From contig CALGHC010000859.1 of NCBI GenBank assembly GCA_937915965.1, forward strand, positions 1 through 5,774: DNA of 5,774 bases, read 5' to 3'. This DNA is from an uncultured Myxococcales bacterium. Its GTDB lineage: Bacteria; Myxococcota_A; UBA9042. A model generated the notes under the pieces. It was given only the letters and a program-made list of their open reading frames with translations. It was not told the origin of the DNA and did not search any database. The stretch's first letter is position 1, and each line of letters begins with the position of its first letter. The translations under genes were made by a program, and so were the position numbers. Of the stretch, positions 5,700 through 5,774 are shown piece by piece.

Positions 5700-5732
5700 G
5701 AAAAGCCCACCGTCATAGACGGTGGGCTTTTC
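5700..5732. terminator. Perfect intrinsic terminator hairpin, bidirectional
   Basis: Bases 5700-5714 (GAAAAGCCCACCGTC) are perfectly complementary to 5718-5732, leaving an ATA loop: 15 bp with a GC-rich upper stem and an A tract on the left matched by a T tract on the right. It has the form of a Rho-independent terminator in both directions, although the T tract is only four bases and lies inside the stem. No gene ends close to its left within the window (the M19 stop is 750 bp away). It more likely ends a leftward gene beyond 5774 or a non-coding transcript from the left. Confidence 0.85.
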
Positions 5733-5774
5733 CGGATACCCACTGGGGTTGGTTCTGGCGTCGTGTTGCCTGCC

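Overview
The window is GC-rich (roughly two-thirds or more G+C) and densely coding for its first 4.95 kb. Genes have clear Shine-Dalgarno sites and strong G/C preference at third codon positions. This fits a high-GC Gram-negative bacterium: a penicillin-binding protein 1C with a BiPBP_C tail and a MidA-family methyltransferase are typical of Proteobacteria and Myxococcota-like lineages. No marker in the window fixes the taxon, so this is a weak inference.

Layout. (1) 1-312 (+) is the 3' end of a class A penicillin-binding protein of the PBP1C type. (2) 451-2151 (+) is an enlarged SAM-dependent methyltransferase of the MidA/NDUFAF7 family, with an unassigned C-terminal extension of about 110 residues. 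(3) 2182-3039 (-) converges on it with a 30-bp gap and encodes a DDAH/amidinotransferase-superfamily guanidine-modifying enzyme. (4) A 118-bp divergent spacer with a candidate rightward promoter leads to 3158-3805 (+), an unrecognised 215-residue protein with an SEP-repeat linker. (5) 3838-4950 (+), 32 bp downstream and probably in the same operon, is a renal/membrane dipeptidase homologue (peptidase M19). It keeps the HxD, two His, Arg and Asp active-site positions but has Gln where the zinc-bridging Glu normally lies.

The last 824 bp (4951-5774) hold no gene I can support, yet they are not featureless. They contain an AT-richer patch (about 46% G+C over 5301-5400) with a promoter-like element and a dyad, a six-copy 23-bp tandem repeat (5468-5606), a 7-bp inverted repeat, and a perfect 15-bp hairpin with A and T tracts (5700-5732), which is the clearest intrinsic terminator in the window. 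Promoter, repeats and terminator could define a short non-coding transcript, or the terminator may simply serve a leftward gene beyond the right edge.

Working together: the genes look like ordinary housekeeping and accessory metabolism (peptidoglycan synthesis, methylation, guanidino-compound hydrolysis, dipeptide hydrolysis), not one dedicated system. The only strong operon case is the 215-residue protein with the M19 homologue. I see no convincing new multi-gene system. The best leads are the altered M19 metal site, the unknown protein paired with it, the MidA C-terminal extension, and the structured gene-free right end.
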